Shown: positions 26,823 to 36,854 of the stretch, piece after piece | Numbering within the stretch: position 1 is the stretch's first letter | Layout of the letters: every line of letters begins with the position of its first letter | DNA from: Chryseobacterium gleum | Lineage (GTDB): Bacteria > Bacteroidota > Bacteroidia > Flavobacteriales_D > Sanyastnellaceae | Length of the DNA: 64,000 bases | Assembly: GCA_945881835.1 (NCBI GenBank) | Contig: CAMCVP010000010.1 | Location: forward strand, 1 to 64,000 | Direction: 5' to 3' | The notes under the pieces: model-generated | The model's input: the letters and a program-made list of their open reading frames with translations, nothing else | What the model was told of the DNA's origin: nothing | Databases searched by the model: none | Made by a program: the position numbers and the translations under genes

Positions 26823-28157
26823 ATGTCATTTGAAAAATTAAACTTAATTGAGCCTATCCTTAGCGCTCTAAAAAAAGAAGGTTACACTACCCCAACTCCT
26901 ATTCAAGAACAAGCCATTCCAATTTTGTTGGAAGGAAATGATTTGCTCGGATGCGCGCAAACAGGAACAGGAAAAACAGCGGCTTTCGCCATTCCAATTT
27001 TACAATTACTTACTCAGAATCAAGGACACACTGGAAACAAGCGTGCTATTCGTTCGTTAATTGTTACTCCAACCCGTGAGCTTGCCATTCAAATTGGTGA
27101 AAGCTTCGCGAGCTACGGTAGAAATCTGAATCTTCGTCACACCGTTATTTTCGGTGGTGTGAATCAATTCTCGCAAGTCAATGCGTTGAAAGCTGGAATC
27201 GATATTCTTATCTGTACGCCAGGACGTTTGTTAGACTTGGTACAACAGCGTCATGTTAATCTTGGACACATCCAAATGTTTGTGTTGGATGAGGCCGATC
27301 GCATGTTGGACATGGGATTCGTTAACGATGTGAAGCGCATTATTAAATTAATTCCTGAAAGAAGACAGTCTCTGTTCTTCTCGGCTACCATGCCGAAGAC
27401 CATTCTTGAATTGGCGAATTCAATATTAACTACTCCGAAAAAAGTTGAGGTGACTCCGGTTTCTTCCACTGCTGAAAAAATATCTCAAGGCATTTATTTT
27501 GTAGATCAAGCGAAGAAAAACGATTTGTTGGTGCATGTCCTTCAAGACAAAACTATCAAATCTGCTTTGGTGTTCACACGCACCAAGCACGGCGCAGACA
27601 AGGTGGTTAAGCTTTTACAAAAGCTAAACATTAAGGCTGAAGCCATTCATGGTAACAAATCTCAGAATCACCGTCAGCGTGCATTGAGCAATTTCAAAGG
27701 CGGAAGCACACGTGTGCTTGTGGCTACAGACATTGCTGCACGCGGTATTGACATTGATGAGTTGGCCTTTGTTGTGAACTTCGAAATTCCGAACATCCCT
27801 GAAACCTATGTTCACCGTATTGGAAGAACTGGTCGCGCCGGTGCATCTGGACAAGCCATTTCATTCTGTGATATTGAAGAGCGTGCTTATTTGCGCGACA
27901 TTCAAAAGTTAATCGGATTGGAAATTCCTGTTGTAAGCGAACATCCGTTCCCTGCAGAGAACAAACCTGCTCCGGGTGTTGCACAAAAGCCACAAGGCAA
28001 GAAACCATTTTCAAGATCAGGTGGCGGAAAGACACATCGTGGAAGTGGCTCTGGTAGCGGAAGTGGAAACGGTGGTGGCGGAAACAGACCGAAAAGCGGC
28101 GGTGGATTTAAACCACGTTTTTCTGGAAACGCTGATTCGAAAAGAAGACCGTCTTAA
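26823..28157 (+). CDS. rhlE: DEAD-box ATP-dependent RNA helicase, RhlE type
   Basis: RNA helicase of 444 residues that remodels RNA, likely in ribosome assembly or mRNA decay. The motifs are complete: Q motif (TTPTPIQ), [56 protein letters not shown] and [10 protein letters not shown]. The C-terminal 60 residues form a low-complexity basic tail rich in Gly, Ser and Lys/Arg ([20 protein letters not shown]), typical for RNA binding. The start at 26823 (MSFEKL) matches RhlE proteins. The last 4 bases overlap the convergent radical-SAM gene. Confidence 0.93.
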   Translation: MSFEKLNLIEPILSALKKEGYTTPTPIQEQAIPILLEGNDLLGCAQTGTGKTAAFAIPILQLLTQNQGHTGNKRAIRSLIVTPTRELAIQIGESFASYGRNLNLRHTVIFGGVNQFSQVNALKAGIDILICTPGRLLDLVQQRHVNLGHIQMFVLDEADRMLDMGFVNDVKRIIKLIPERRQSLFFSATMPKTILELANSILTTPKKVEVTPVSSTAEKISQGIYFVDQAKKNDLLVHVLQDKTIKSALVFTRTKHGADKVVKLLQKLNIKAEAIHGNKSQNHRQRALSNFKGGSTRVLVATDIAARGIDIDELAFVVNFEIPNIPETYVHRIGRTGRAGASGQAISFCDIEERAYLRDIQKLIGLEIPVVSEHPFPAENKPAPGVAQKPQGKKPFSRSGGGKTHRGSGSGSGSGNGGGGNRPKSGGGFKPRFSGNADSKRRPS

Positions 28158-30337
28158 ACACGAACCATCCAAACGTATTCGCGCATTTGTTTCCACCAAC
28201 TGAATTTCACTACCTCTGAAGGCGTGCATTTGAGTTGGTTGGAAATGGTTGCCAATGCATCTTGGTATCCGATTGTTTCTGATTGAAACAGATTCAACTT
28301 CGATTCATTTTCTATGAGGAAATCGACTACTGCTGAAGGTATATCTATTTTCTGGTATCCCGATTTATGCACGAATAGCACTTCTTTGTTCGGACCGTTT
28401 TTCTTCAGAGGCTTTAATGAAGTTTGATGAAGGAAGAGCACCATGCCTTTCAATTCTACTTCATCTTCCGGAAGTTTCTTCACGGCTTTTTCAATCATGG
28501 TTCTTGGAACCAATGGATTGACGATCGGAAATTTGAAGAATTTCTTCAACGGGAATTCGAAGCCAATGCCGTGCATGTAGTTGTACAAAGCCTTTTTCAA
28601 TCCGTCTGAATATTGCTCGTGATTGGCTCCTTTCGGATCTTCATGGAACAAGTCGTTGTTCGCGAAGCCTTCGAAAACAGGTCCTGTTCGAACCACTCCG
28701 TATTTCTCGGGGTCTTTTCCAACGGGGCTGTGAACGGTCATGGCGAACTGGTGCCAATGTCCTGAATGCAGCAATTGGTTTTCGAATAATTGTCGCACCA
28801 CTTCCAGCGAATCGATGGTTTCTTGTTCGGTTTGCGTAGGGAAACCGAACATTAAGTAGGCATGGACTAAAATTCCCGCGTCGCGGAAACCTTTGCATAC
28901 CTTGGCTACTTGATCTATGGAAATTCCTTTGTCGATCAACTCTAAAATTCTTGGACTCGCCACTTCTAATCCGCCTGTTACGGCAATGCATCCGGAGGCT
29001 GCTAGAATTTTACAGAGGTCGGGAGAGAATGTTTTTTCAAAACGGATGTTGGTCCACCAAGAGACTTGCAAGCCTCTACGAAGAATTTCAATGGCTAGAT
29101 CGCGCAGTGCTGCTGGAGGCGCGGCTTCATCTACGAAGTGAAATCCGGTTTCACCGGTTTCTGCAATGAGCGCTTCCATTTGATCTACCAAATGCGTTGC
29201 GCTGGCTTGGTCGTATCTTCCAATGTAATCGAGGGTAATGTCGCAAAAGCTGCATTTCTTCCAATAACATCCGTGAGCCACTGTCATTTTGTTCCAACGA
29301 CCGTCGTTCCACAAGCGGTGCATGGGGTTCGGCATATCAATTACCGAAAGGTATTCATTGAAACGAAGACCGGTGTAACTCGGAGCCGGTTTTTGAGCGT
29401 GAAGAAAATCTCCTCCCACTTTGTTGTCTATGAATTCAACTTCGTTGTTTGAATTTCTACGGAACGTTCTTTTCAGTTCCGAATGAACCTCTGCATCTTC
29501 AAGATGCTTCAACAGCGCTAGGAACGGCCCTTCCCCATCGTCGAGGGTAATGTAATCGACGAAGTCGAAAACGCGCGGATCGGAGAGTTCGCGGAGTTCT
29601 GTATTCGGATATCCCCCACCCATTGCGATTTTCACTTCCGGATAATGGGTCTTAATCCATTGTCCTGCTTTGAAAGCGCCGTATAAATTTCCACCAAAAG
29701 GTACAGTGAACCCCACCATGGAAGGAACTTCTTCTTGGAAGTAGGTCTTTACCCTTTCCACCAAAATATCGTCGAGATAATTGTTGGGCTTGTTCAATTC
29801 TTCAAGAATCGGAGTAAAGGAAACGGCGGTTCGTGAGATGCGTTCTGCGTATTTCGAAAAACCGAAATGCGGACCCACGGTTGCTTGAATGAGATCTGAG
29901 ATGTCTTCCAAGTACATGGTGCACTTGTATCGCGCTTTGTCTTGCACACCAATGTTTCCGAAGAACCATTCGAGGTCTTTTATTTGTTGAAATCGAGACC
30001 CTTCGGGCAAATAGGCACCCGCTGCTATGCGGTATCCGAGCGTGTAATTTTTATTTTGAAGGAAGGAAATCACGGCATCTACGGTGTTCTCGTAGGCCAT
30101 GCGATTCTTCACCAGTGCATCGAGTTGATGGGTTAGGTTGAAGTCGGAAGATTCAATGGCATTGAATAATTGTTCGAATCCCTTTCTGGAAAACACTTCC
30201 AACACCATGTCTAATCCCAAGTCTTTTTGTCTTGAGTGAAAACCTTGCTGTTTCAGGAATCCGGTTAAATAAGCGGTAGCCGGATACGGAGTATTCAGCT
30301 GGGTTAATGGTGGGATTATGAGTAGGGGTTTCGACAC
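28154..30337 (-). CDS. B12-binding radical SAM protein
   Basis: Enzyme of 727 residues. A cobalamin-binding-like N-terminal domain includes [33 protein letters not shown] and [15 protein letters not shown]. The radical SAM domain begins with [14 protein letters not shown] near residue 350: the cluster cysteines are spaced C-x4-C-x2-C, not the common C-x3-C-x2-C. It continues with [30 protein letters not shown] and [13 protein letters not shown]. The substrate is unknown; relatives act in methylation, cyclisation or lipid chemistry. The start is GTG at 30337, 5 bases after TTTCTTTG. It is a single-gene unit that needs cobalamin, as does the methylmalonyl-CoA mutase encoded nearby. Confidence 0.85.
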   Translation of the reverse strand: MSKPLLIIPPLTQLNTPYPATAYLTGFLKQQGFHSRQKDLGLDMVLEVFSRKGFEQLFNAIESSDFNLTHQLDALVKNRMAYENTVDAVISFLQNKNYTLGYRIAAGAYLPEGSRFQQIKDLEWFFGNIGVQDKARYKCTMYLEDISDLIQATVGPHFGFSKYAERISRTAVSFTPILEELNKPNNYLDDILVERVKTYFQEEVPSMVGFTVPFGGNLYGAFKAGQWIKTHYPEVKIAMGGGYPNTELRELSDPRVFDFVDYITLDDGEGPFLALLKHLEDAEVHSELKRTFRRNSNNEVEFIDNKVGGDFLHAQKPAPSYTGLRFNEYLSVIDMPNPMHRLWNDGRWNKMTVAHGCYWKKCSFCDITLDYIGRYDQASATHLVDQMEALIAETGETGFHFVDEAAPPAALRDLAIEILRRGLQVSWWTNIRFEKTFSPDLCKILAASGCIAVTGGLEVASPRILELIDKGISIDQVAKVCKGFRDAGILVHAYLMFGFPTQTEQETIDSLEVVRQLFENQLLHSGHWHQFAMTVHSPVGKDPEKYGVVRTGPVFEGFANNDLFHEDPKGANHEQYSDGLKKALYNYMHGIGFEFPLKKFFKFPIVNPLVPRTMIEKAVKKLPEDEVELKGMVLFLHQTSLKPLKKNGPNKEVLFVHKSGYQKIDIPSAVVDFLIENESKLNLFQSETIGYQDALATISNQLKCTPSEVVKFSWWKQMREYVWMVRV

Positions 30338-30353
30338 GATTGCAAAGAAACGA

Positions 30354-30379
30354 AAAAGAGCCGCGTATGCGGCTCTTTT
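30354..30379 (-). terminator. Intrinsic terminator of the SH3-tailed membrane protein gene
   Basis: Perfect 11-base stem with core AGAGCCGC/GCGGCTCT (30354-30364 with 30369-30379), four-base loop, followed on the minus strand by T-rich sequence. Confidence 0.85.
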
Positions 30380-30396
30380 CTAAGATTGAATAATGG

Positions 30397-32754
30397 TTAT
30401 TGGTTTGCTGAAGTTACAAGTGAGCTTTGAATAAAGCCTCTTGTTCCGTCTTGCAATTCAACGCCATAAAACCCTTCTAATTCGCCAAGTATGGTAAATA
30501 ATTCATAGGGATAAACCACACGAATAATCATTCCGTCTGGAATTTCTCGTAGGTTGGCGTAACCTTGTGGACTGTTAATGCGGTACATTTCAGTTACCGC
30601 GTCAGCCAGACCATCTCCTTCTTGTATAGTGCTATTGTCAGGAGCAGTTTGCTCAATTTGGTCTTGTTCTTCCTGAATTTCTTCAGCCACTTCATTCGCT
30701 TCAGCACGAGGCGCAGGAGCCGCGGTAGTCATTCCGGGAAGTTGATAAATCATTTCCATTGAAGTTGATTTTGCTTTTTCCCATATAGCTTTCGGAGCAG
30801 TTAAGTCCATGTTAGAAACCAATCCGAAAGTCATAAGCGAAGCCAAGAAAGTTAACAACAAGCCAAGAATCGGTTGGTTATTGTTTGCGCTGTGTGCGTC
30901 ACGAATTTGATTTGTAATTAACCATTCTGAATTGTCTACTGAATCGTAAACTACATTGTTCAGGTGAGAATAAATGCTTAATACAAATCCCATTGCAATA
31001 GCTGCAAGCGCGCACATCCAGATGCTCATGAAGAAGTATCCTAAATGTTTCGCTACTTTTTCACTGCCCACCATAGCATTTGCATCTTCTTGCATTTTAT
31101 TCAAGTGTGCAATAACTGCTTCTTTGCGCACTTTCATTTGGTTAATCTTGTCATTTTCGGTTTGAATATCTGCTAGAATTCCGTCGATACGTTGACGCTC
31201 AGTATCGCACGCATCAGAAGGAATTTCAACAACGGGCTCTTGCGGAATTGATGGTTGCGGATCGTTAACAACGGGTGGTTCTGGAATTTCAACTATAGGT
31301 GCCGTTCCTGAGCAAACGGCAGCTTTTTGTGCTTGCCATGAAACCATGCTCTTGTTATTTCTTACAATTGAAGAATCCATTTCAGCAACTTCACCTTTGT
31401 ATTCTTTTGCGAGAAGTGTGAATGAAGAGTCGCTATCGGCTTCTGTATTCATGGGCTGCGCTTTCAAGTTTTCACGAATCATGTCGGAATAACTGTTGTA
31501 CATGTATGCTAACAATCCAACTGTAACAGCACCGTTTCTGTTGGCGAATGAAGAATAAGAAGAGTCCAAGTATGCTTGTCCACGTCCTACTCCATTCAAT
31601 GCTACGCGAACTGAAAGCAAGCGCATGTCTGCCTCCATAAGCTTATTCAACGAATCATTGGATATTGAATCCACGTTACACCAATCGGCATAAGGCACCA
31701 TGCTTTCTTTCGCCTCTTCGGTAATGCTTGCAATACGCTGTTCGTATACATAGTTCGTTGCTTCTTGCGTGAAGTAAGTCATTCCTTGAGTTACCAAACC
31801 AGGGATAATAGAAAGAATAAAAGCAGGAATAATAATCGCTGGGATTGCAAGAAGATAAGACACCCAACCGAAATAAAGATGATTTAAGAATGCGCGATAT
31901 ACTCCTTTCAAATCACCTGAATAGGCGTTTGCAAAGGATGGTAATGCGCTAATAACAAAAATGATTAATATTGAATTGATCAGGATAAGGAACGAAGCAA
32001 ACAAGCTTCCACCTGCCAATAAGGTCGACAGTGAAAATTGGAATGAAGTACGCGAACCTACATTGATGAGTAGGTACTCTACTCCAATAAGTGCAATCAT
32101 AGGCACTAGGATTACGGCAGCGATTTTAGCATAATTCAATCCTTGCGTTTTCCAAGAAGCGCCACTATTCTTGCGATTGAAAGCAATCATACTTGCAGCC
32201 ATTCCAATGGGGATGATAGATAGCAAAGTAGTACCATGTTGAATGAATGATTGAATGGCCATGTGCTCTGTTCCCATAAAGGAATTGATGTATCTACCTA
32301 TGAAAGCAACGATAAGACTCGCGAAGATTCCAATTGTGGCAATTTTATAACTCGACCATTTCGAAGCAGGTCCAATTAGTCTGAAAGCTTCGAGGAACCA
32401 CTTCCACGGAATACAAATAAGGTAATGCCAAATTAATTTCCATAAAAAATAGAAACCGCCTAGTATAACTTCATTGTATATCCACTTCACAATGGTTATT
32501 AGAAGTTTTACTATTGCTGTTCCTAAATGTAGAATTTCTCCAAGGAACCACAATACAGAAACCACAGCTTCGAAGAAAAGTATTAGTGCTCCTGATATGG
32601 GAACCATAAACCACCACACTCCGCTGTTTTTTTGAAAGGCCTCTTTGAGTTCCGAAAGATTAAATCGGCTACTTGGCGTTTTTCCAGTAACACTGGAATA
32701 CAGGCGACTGATGGCATATAGCCCCAGCACACCTAGGATAAAATTAATTTCCAT
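30397..32754 (-). CDS. Large multi-spanning membrane protein with C-terminal SH3b domain
   Basis: Protein of 785 residues that I do not recognise as a whole. The first 340 residues hold about eight or nine hydrophobic segments with many Trp. A soluble region of about 200 residues follows (TQEATNYVYEQRIASITEEAKE, ...), with a Pro-rich linker and a helical, coiled-coil-like stretch near ERQRIDGILADIQTENDKIN. Two more membrane segments come next, then an acidic linker and a bacterial SH3-like domain at the end (YANLREIPDGMIIRVV... GFYGVELQDGTRGFIQSSLV). SH3b domains often bind peptidoglycan or peptides. It lies alone next to tRNA-Asp, with its own terminator. Possible roles are envelope sensing or anchoring; no catalytic motif seen. 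Confidence 0.75.
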   Translation of the reverse strand: MEINFILGVLGLYAISRLYSSVTGKTPSSRFNLSELKEAFQKNSGVWWFMVPISGALILFFEAVVSVLWFLGEILHLGTAIVKLLITIVKWIYNEVILGGFYFLWKLIWHYLICIPWKWFLEAFRLIGPASKWSSYKIATIGIFASLIVAFIGRYINSFMGTEHMAIQSFIQHGTTLLSIIPIGMAASMIAFNRKNSGASWKTQGLNYAKIAAVILVPMIALIGVEYLLINVGSRTSFQFSLSTLLAGGSLFASFLILINSILIIFVISALPSFANAYSGDLKGVYRAFLNHLYFGWVSYLLAIPAIIIPAFILSIIPGLVTQGMTYFTQEATNYVYEQRIASITEEAKESMVPYADWCNVDSISNDSLNKLMEADMRLLSVRVALNGVGRGQAYLDSSYSSFANRNGAVTVGLLAYMYNSYSDMIRENLKAQPMNTEADSDSSFTLLAKEYKGEVAEMDSSIVRNNKSMVSWQAQKAAVCSGTAPIVEIPEPPVVNDPQPSIPQEPVVEIPSDACDTERQRIDGILADIQTENDKINQMKVRKEAVIAHLNKMQEDANAMVGSEKVAKHLGYFFMSIWMCALAAIAMGFVLSIYSHLNNVVYDSVDNSEWLITNQIRDAHSANNNQPILGLLLTFLASLMTFGLVSNMDLTAPKAIWEKAKSTSMEMIYQLPGMTTAAPAPRAEANEVAEEIQEEQDQIEQTAPDNSTIQEGDGLADAVTEMYRINSPQGYANLREIPDGMIIRVVYPYELFTILGELEGFYGVELQDGTRGFIQSSLVTSANQ

Positions 32755-32836
32755 AGGATTTGTTTTTAGTTAAGGTTTTGACGAATGTATAGTTTTTCTT
32801 GAACAAACGGAATAAAAAAATTATTCATTCAAAAAA

Positions 32837-32867
32837 TTTGTGAAATCAAAAAATGACATTACTTTTG
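32837..32867 (+). promoter_or_regulatory. Promoter of tRNA-Asp
   Basis: TTTG (32837-32840), exactly 19 bases, TACTTTTG (32860-32867): a textbook Bacteroidota promoter. The mature tRNA starts 15 bases downstream. Confidence 0.8.
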
Positions 32868-32881
32868 CATGGCTTTACAAA

Positions 32882-32955
32882 GGTCGGGTAGTTCAGTTGG
32901 TTAGAATACGTGCCTGTCACGCACGGGGTCGCGGGTTCGAGTCCCGTCCCGACCG
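32882..32955 (+). tRNA. tRNA-Asp (anticodon GTC)
   Basis: Cloverleaf of 74 bases. Acceptor GGTCGGG (32882-32888) pairs with CCCGACC (32948-32954), with G as discriminator. The anticodon stem CGTGC/GCACG encloses the loop CTGTCAC with anticodon GTC at 32916-32918, and the T-arm is GCGGG-TTCGAGT-CCCGT. CCA is not encoded. It has its own promoter and terminator. Confidence 0.97.
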
Positions 32956-32967
32956 CTAACAAAGAAA

Positions 32968-32998
32968 AAGCCTCTTGAGATTCAAGAGGCTTTTTTTA
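32968..32998 (+). terminator. Intrinsic terminator of tRNA-Asp
   Basis: Perfect 11-base stem AAGCCTCTTGA/TCAAGAGGCTT (32968-32978 with 32982-32992) followed by a T-run. Confidence 0.9.
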
Positions 32999-33000
32999 TT

Positions 33001-33073
33001 GTTCTTCAATCAATCGCAAACGATCACACAAATCACTCCGTGATCAATTCTTCGAATCAATCGCAAGCGATCA
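33001..33073. repeat. Pair of imperfect repeats with palindromic cores
   Basis: AATCAATCGCAA(A/G)CGATCA occurs at 33008-33026 and 33055-33073 with one mismatch; each copy is preceded by TTCTTC. The second copy contains the palindrome TCGC-AA-GCGA. Between them lies another inverted repeat, ATCAC-TCC-GTGAT (33032-33044). The block fills the space between the tRNA terminator and the end of the next gene. No coding potential seen. Confidence 0.6.
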
Positions 33074-33089
33074 AACCTTCGGTGAGCAT

Positions 33090-34028
33090 TTAACTTTTAG
33101 ATTTCCCAAGGCGCAAGCGCAGCCCCAACGAAGGAACGACCGTTAGCCCTTTCATCTGGAAAGACTCGCCAATGAAGTTTTGAAGCGTGCCGTAATTCTG
33201 ATAGTAAACCGCTAAGGCTGGGACGAAATAGAAATAACGGAATCCGATTTTCACGTTGGCGAAGGCGCCGAAACTGTTGATGTTCTTGGTTTCTGTTATG
33301 GCTTTGGAATTCAATGCCGTAACAACACCATTCGCGTCTTGAATGTAGGCATACGTAAACGGAGTGGTTGAATAATGCATGCGCGTGAAGTTGTATGCCA
33401 ATCCAAACGAGATGGCTCCAATAGACTCTTCATTGCCTAATCCGTAACTGAAAATCAAAGGAACCAAAATATCCTTCCGACTGAAATCATATTGCAAACG
33501 AGAGTTAATTGGACGTGCCCAAAATGGAAGAGAGACATCCTGACTTGAATACTGAAGCCCAATGCTCCCGTACCACTTGTCTGTAGCCGATTCTGAGAAG
33601 TCGTCTACATTTCCTAATGATCCTAAAAACTGATATTGAACATCGATTGCTTTGGCTCTTCCCGTTTTCTTAAATCCAACATCGAATCGTTCAGCAATTC
33701 CGTAACGAACCCCTAATTCAAATCCACCACCAATCGGATCGAAGTTATTCGCCATTAGCGCCTCACCTACTTTCTGCCAATCGGTTGAAACGACATTTGA
33801 TTCGGCTATCGAAAATGTATCGATAGCTCCAGTTAACAAATTATCTAAATTGACATCTAGAGCACTCGCTACTTTTTCAGCTGGAGCAGTGGCAATGTTG
33901 TACGTCTGATTGGTTGCGACAACCCAATTGCCTTTCGGGGTGACTTTCCCTGAATTCGTGATGGCTCTGGGAGCAACGCAACTGCTCAGAGATACGAACA
34001 ATCCGAAGATCCAAACGTACTTTTTCAT
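33090..34028 (-). CDS. Outer-membrane lipoprotein, probable beta-barrel
   Basis: Lipoprotein of 312 residues with lipobox (SLSSC, Cys17). The mature protein has alternating hydrophobic strands typical of small outer-membrane barrels (FELGVRYGIAERFDVGFK, WYGSIGLQYSSQDVSLPFW, SIGAISFGLAYNFTRMHY, FGAFANVKIGFRYFYFVPAL) and ends in a strand (GLTVVPSLGLRLRLGKSKS). I do not recognise the family. The ATG lies 1 base after the mazG stop, so it is the last gene of the mutA-mutB-mazG transcript, although no functional link is obvious. Confidence 0.75.
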   Translation of the reverse strand: MKKYVWIFGLFVSLSSCVAPRAITNSGKVTPKGNWVVATNQTYNIATAPAEKVASALDVNLDNLLTGAIDTFSIAESNVVSTDWQKVGEALMANNFDPIGGGFELGVRYGIAERFDVGFKKTGRAKAIDVQYQFLGSLGNVDDFSESATDKWYGSIGLQYSSQDVSLPFWARPINSRLQYDFSRKDILVPLIFSYGLGNEESIGAISFGLAYNFTRMHYSTTPFTYAYIQDANGVVTALNSKAITETKNINSFGAFANVKIGFRYFYFVPALAVYYQNYGTLQNFIGESFQMKGLTVVPSLGLRLRLGKSKS

Positions 34029-34029
34029 T

Positions 34030-34806
34030 CTAAGATTTCTTTTTTAATTCCTTCGCACGGTTCCAATATTCGTCCATTTCATTCAAGGTCATCTCTCCCA
34101 TTTGCTTGCCGTCTTTCGCGCTTTCCGTTTCCAAATACTGAAAACGATAAATGAATTTCTTGTTGGTCTTCTCTAATGCATCTTCCGGATGTATTCCCTT
34201 AAAACGCGCGTAGTTGATGAGTGAAAATAGTAAGTCGCCGAATTCTTCTTCTTGTTCCTCTTTCGTTTTCGCTTCTTTGAATTCATTCAATTCTTCCAAA
34301 ACCTTTTCCCAAACCTGATCGGAGTTTTCCCAATCGAACCCCACTCCTTTCGCTTTATCTTGAATACGCTGCGCCTTCACCATAGCAGGCAATGAGCGCG
34401 GTACGCCTTCCAACACACTCTTCTTCCCTTCCTTCAATTTTAATTTTTCCCAATTGGAAAGCACTTCTGCTTCGTCTTTCACAACTGTATCTCCGTAGAT
34501 ATGCGGATGTCGTGAAATTAATTTTTCGCAAATGGAATTCAACACATCGGCAACGTCGAATGCTTCCGTTTCACTAGCAATGCGCGAATAAAAAACCAAG
34601 TGCAAAAACAAGTCGCCCAATTCTTTCTTCACCTCTTCCATGTTTCCATCTAAAATGGCATCTCCCAATTCATAGACTTCTTCAATGGATAAATGACGAA
34701 GACTTTCCAGCGTCTGCTTCATATCCCACGGACACTTCTCGCGAAGCTCGTCCATGATGGTTAACAAGCGCTCGAACGCTTCCTTCTTCTGCTCTACTGT
34801 GTTCAT
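34030..34806 (-). CDS. mazG: Nucleoside triphosphate pyrophosphohydrolase MazG
   Basis: House-cleaning enzyme of 258 residues that hydrolyses (d)NTPs to monophosphates. Two MazG domains are visible: the first with [22 protein letters not shown] and [14 protein letters not shown] (metal-binding Glu/Asp), the second with [11 protein letters not shown] and [16 protein letters not shown]. The end ..[13 protein letters not shown] is typical. The start overlaps the mutB stop by 4 bases, so translation is coupled. The length equals full-size MazG of Proteobacteria and Bacteroidota. Confidence 0.95.
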   Translation of the reverse strand: MNTVEQKKEAFERLLTIMDELREKCPWDMKQTLESLRHLSIEEVYELGDAILDGNMEEVKKELGDLFLHLVFYSRIASETEAFDVADVLNSICEKLISRHPHIYGDTVVKDEAEVLSNWEKLKLKEGKKSVLEGVPRSLPAMVKAQRIQDKAKGVGFDWENSDQVWEKVLEELNEFKEAKTKEEQEEEFGDLLFSLINYARFKGIHPEDALEKTNKKFIYRFQYLETESAKDGKQMGEMTLNEMDEYWNRAKELKKKS

Positions 34807-36854
34807 TCGCCTTGAAGTGCTTCGATCATTAATGTTAAAATTTCTTGTGCCGCTGTGGCAATCTTAGTCCCTGGACCAAAGATACCTACGCACCCTGCGT
34901 TATATAAAAACTCGAAGTCTTGCTCGGGTATTACTCCGCCTGCAATGACCCCAATATCTTCACGTCCTAATTTTTTCAATTCGGAAATTAATTCGGGAAT
35001 TAACGTCTTATGTCCCGCTGCTAAAGATGAAACTCCGACCATGTGCACGTCGTTCTCTGCGGCTTGCTTCGCAACTTCTGCAGGCGTCTGGAACAACGGT
35101 CCCATGTCTACATCGAATCCGATATCTGCAAACGATGTGGCAATCACTTTCGCTCCGCGATCGTGTCCGTCTTGTCCCATTTTCGCAACCAAGATGCGCG
35201 GTCTTCTTCCGGCCAATTCAGCGAATTCATCGGAACGTCTGCGTGCTTCAATAAAGTCTTTGTCCATTGCTGATTCATTAGAGTAAACACCTGAAATACT
35301 TCTGATCTGTGCGGAATATCTTCCGTATACCACTTCCAATGCGCTTGAAATTTCACCTAAGGTTGCGCGCAAACGAGCGGCTTCCACGGATAAGGCCAAG
35401 AGATTTCCGCTTCCGCTCTGTGCCGCTTCTGTTAAGGCTTTCAGAGCATCTTGACAAGCCTCTTCGTTGCGCTCTGCTTTCGTTTTTACTAATCTTTCGA
35501 TTTGTGAAATTCGCACAGCGTCGTTGTCTACTTGCAAAATATCCATGGCGCTTTCTTCTTCCAACTGAAAAATATTCACTCCAATAATCTTGTCCCTTCC
35601 GCTGTCTATACGCGCTTGTTTCCGCGCTGCTGCTTCTTCAATGCGCAACTTTGGAATACCGGCTTCAATGGCCTTCGTCATTCCGCCCATCTCTTCCACC
35701 TCTTCAATTAATTTCCAAGCGGCATCCGTAATTTCTTGCGTTCGCTTTTCAATGATCTCGCTTCCTCCCCAAACGTCTACCACCTCGCACAATCCTGTTT
35801 CTTCTTGAATAATCAACTGTGTGTTTCGTGCAATGCGCGCGCTGTTGTCGGTTGGCAATGCAATGGCCTCATCTAGCGCATTGGTGTGCAAACTCTGTGT
35901 TCCGCCCCATGCGGCACCGAGTGCTTCAATGCAAGTGCGAGCTACATTGTTGTATGGATCTTGACGCGTTAGACTCCAACCACTGGTTTGACAGTGGGTT
36001 CTCAACGCCATTGATTTTTCATTTTTCGGGTTGAAGGACTTGATGAGTTGCGCCCACAACAAACGGGCTGCGCGCATCTTCGCAATTTCAGTTACGGTGT
36101 CCATGCCAACCGCCCAGAAGAACGACAAGCGCGGAGCGAAATCATCGATACTCATTCCTGCTTTCAAGCCAGCGCGAACATATTCCAGACCGTCTGCCAA
36201 CGTATAAGCCAACTCAATTTCTTGCGTCGCACCCGCCTCTTGCATGTGATATCCAGAAATGGAAATCGGATTGAACTTCGGCATTTCCTTCGAACAGAAT
36301 TCAAAGATGTCTGAAACGATACGCATGCTTGGCGTAGGCGGATAGATGTATGTATTTCGAACCATGAACTCTTTCAGAATGTCGTTCTGAATGGTTCCAG
36401 TGAGTTGTTCTGGACGAACGCCCTGCTCTTCAGCAGCGACGATGTAAAACGAAAGAATCGGTAGAACGGCTCCGTTCATGGTCATGCTCACCGACATTTC
36501 GTTCAAGGGAATTTCATGAAACAAAACTTTCATGTCTTCTACTGAATCTATGGCTACGCCTGCTTTTCCGACGTCTCCCTTCACGCGATCGTGGTCACTG
36601 TCGTAACCGCGATGGGTAGCCAAGTCGAAGGCAACAGACAATCCTTTTTGTCCCATGGCCAAGTTGCGTTTGTAAAACGCGTTCGATTCTTCAGCGGTGC
36701 TGAATCCGGCATATTGACGAATGGTCCACGGACGCACGGTGTACATGCTTGCATACGGACCGCGTAAAAATGGCGCTGCGCCTGCTCCCCACGTGGCAGC
36801 CTTCACTTCTTCGTTGAAGTTGAAGGGAACTTCTTTCCAATTCAATTTACTCAT
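34803..36854 (-). CDS. mutB: Methylmalonyl-CoA mutase, large (alpha) subunit
   Basis: Adenosylcobalamin-dependent enzyme of 683 residues that interconverts succinyl-CoA and methylmalonyl-CoA. The barrel domain shows [39 protein letters not shown] and [15 protein letters not shown]. The C-terminal B12 domain has DGHDRGAK (His ligand, about residue 555), [10 protein letters not shown] and VIAGGVIP. The short N-terminus (no 30-40 residue extension) is common in Bacteroidota. It overlaps mutA upstream and mazG downstream by 4 bases each. The pathway serves propionate metabolism; epimerase and MeaB genes are not in the window. Confidence 0.95.
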   Translation of the reverse strand: MSKLNWKEVPFNFNEEVKAATWGAGAAPFLRGPYASMYTVRPWTIRQYAGFSTAEESNAFYKRNLAMGQKGLSVAFDLATHRGYDSDHDRVKGDVGKAGVAIDSVEDMKVLFHEIPLNEMSVSMTMNGAVLPILSFYIVAAEEQGVRPEQLTGTIQNDILKEFMVRNTYIYPPTPSMRIVSDIFEFCSKEMPKFNPISISGYHMQEAGATQEIELAYTLADGLEYVRAGLKAGMSIDDFAPRLSFFWAVGMDTVTEIAKMRAARLLWAQLIKSFNPKNEKSMALRTHCQTSGWSLTRQDPYNNVARTCIEALGAAWGGTQSLHTNALDEAIALPTDNSARIARNTQLIIQEETGLCEVVDVWGGSEIIEKRTQEITDAAWKLIEEVEEMGGMTKAIEAGIPKLRIEEAAARKQARIDSGRDKIIGVNIFQLEEESAMDILQVDNDAVRISQIERLVKTKAERNEEACQDALKALTEAAQSGSGNLLALSVEAARLRATLGEISSALEVVYGRYSAQIRSISGVYSNESAMDKDFIEARRRSDEFAELAGRRPRILVAKMGQDGHDRGAKVIATSFADIGFDVDMGPLFQTPAEVAKQAAENDVHMVGVSSLAAGHKTLIPELISELKKLGREDIGVIAGGVIPEQDFEFLYNAGCVGIFGPGTKIATAAQEILTLMIEALQGE

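Noticed and set aside
33008-33073. Repeated AATCAATCGCAA units as a CRISPR array or attachment sites
   Set aside because: Only two imperfect copies, no cas gene, and no integrase or tRNA-end duplication seen.
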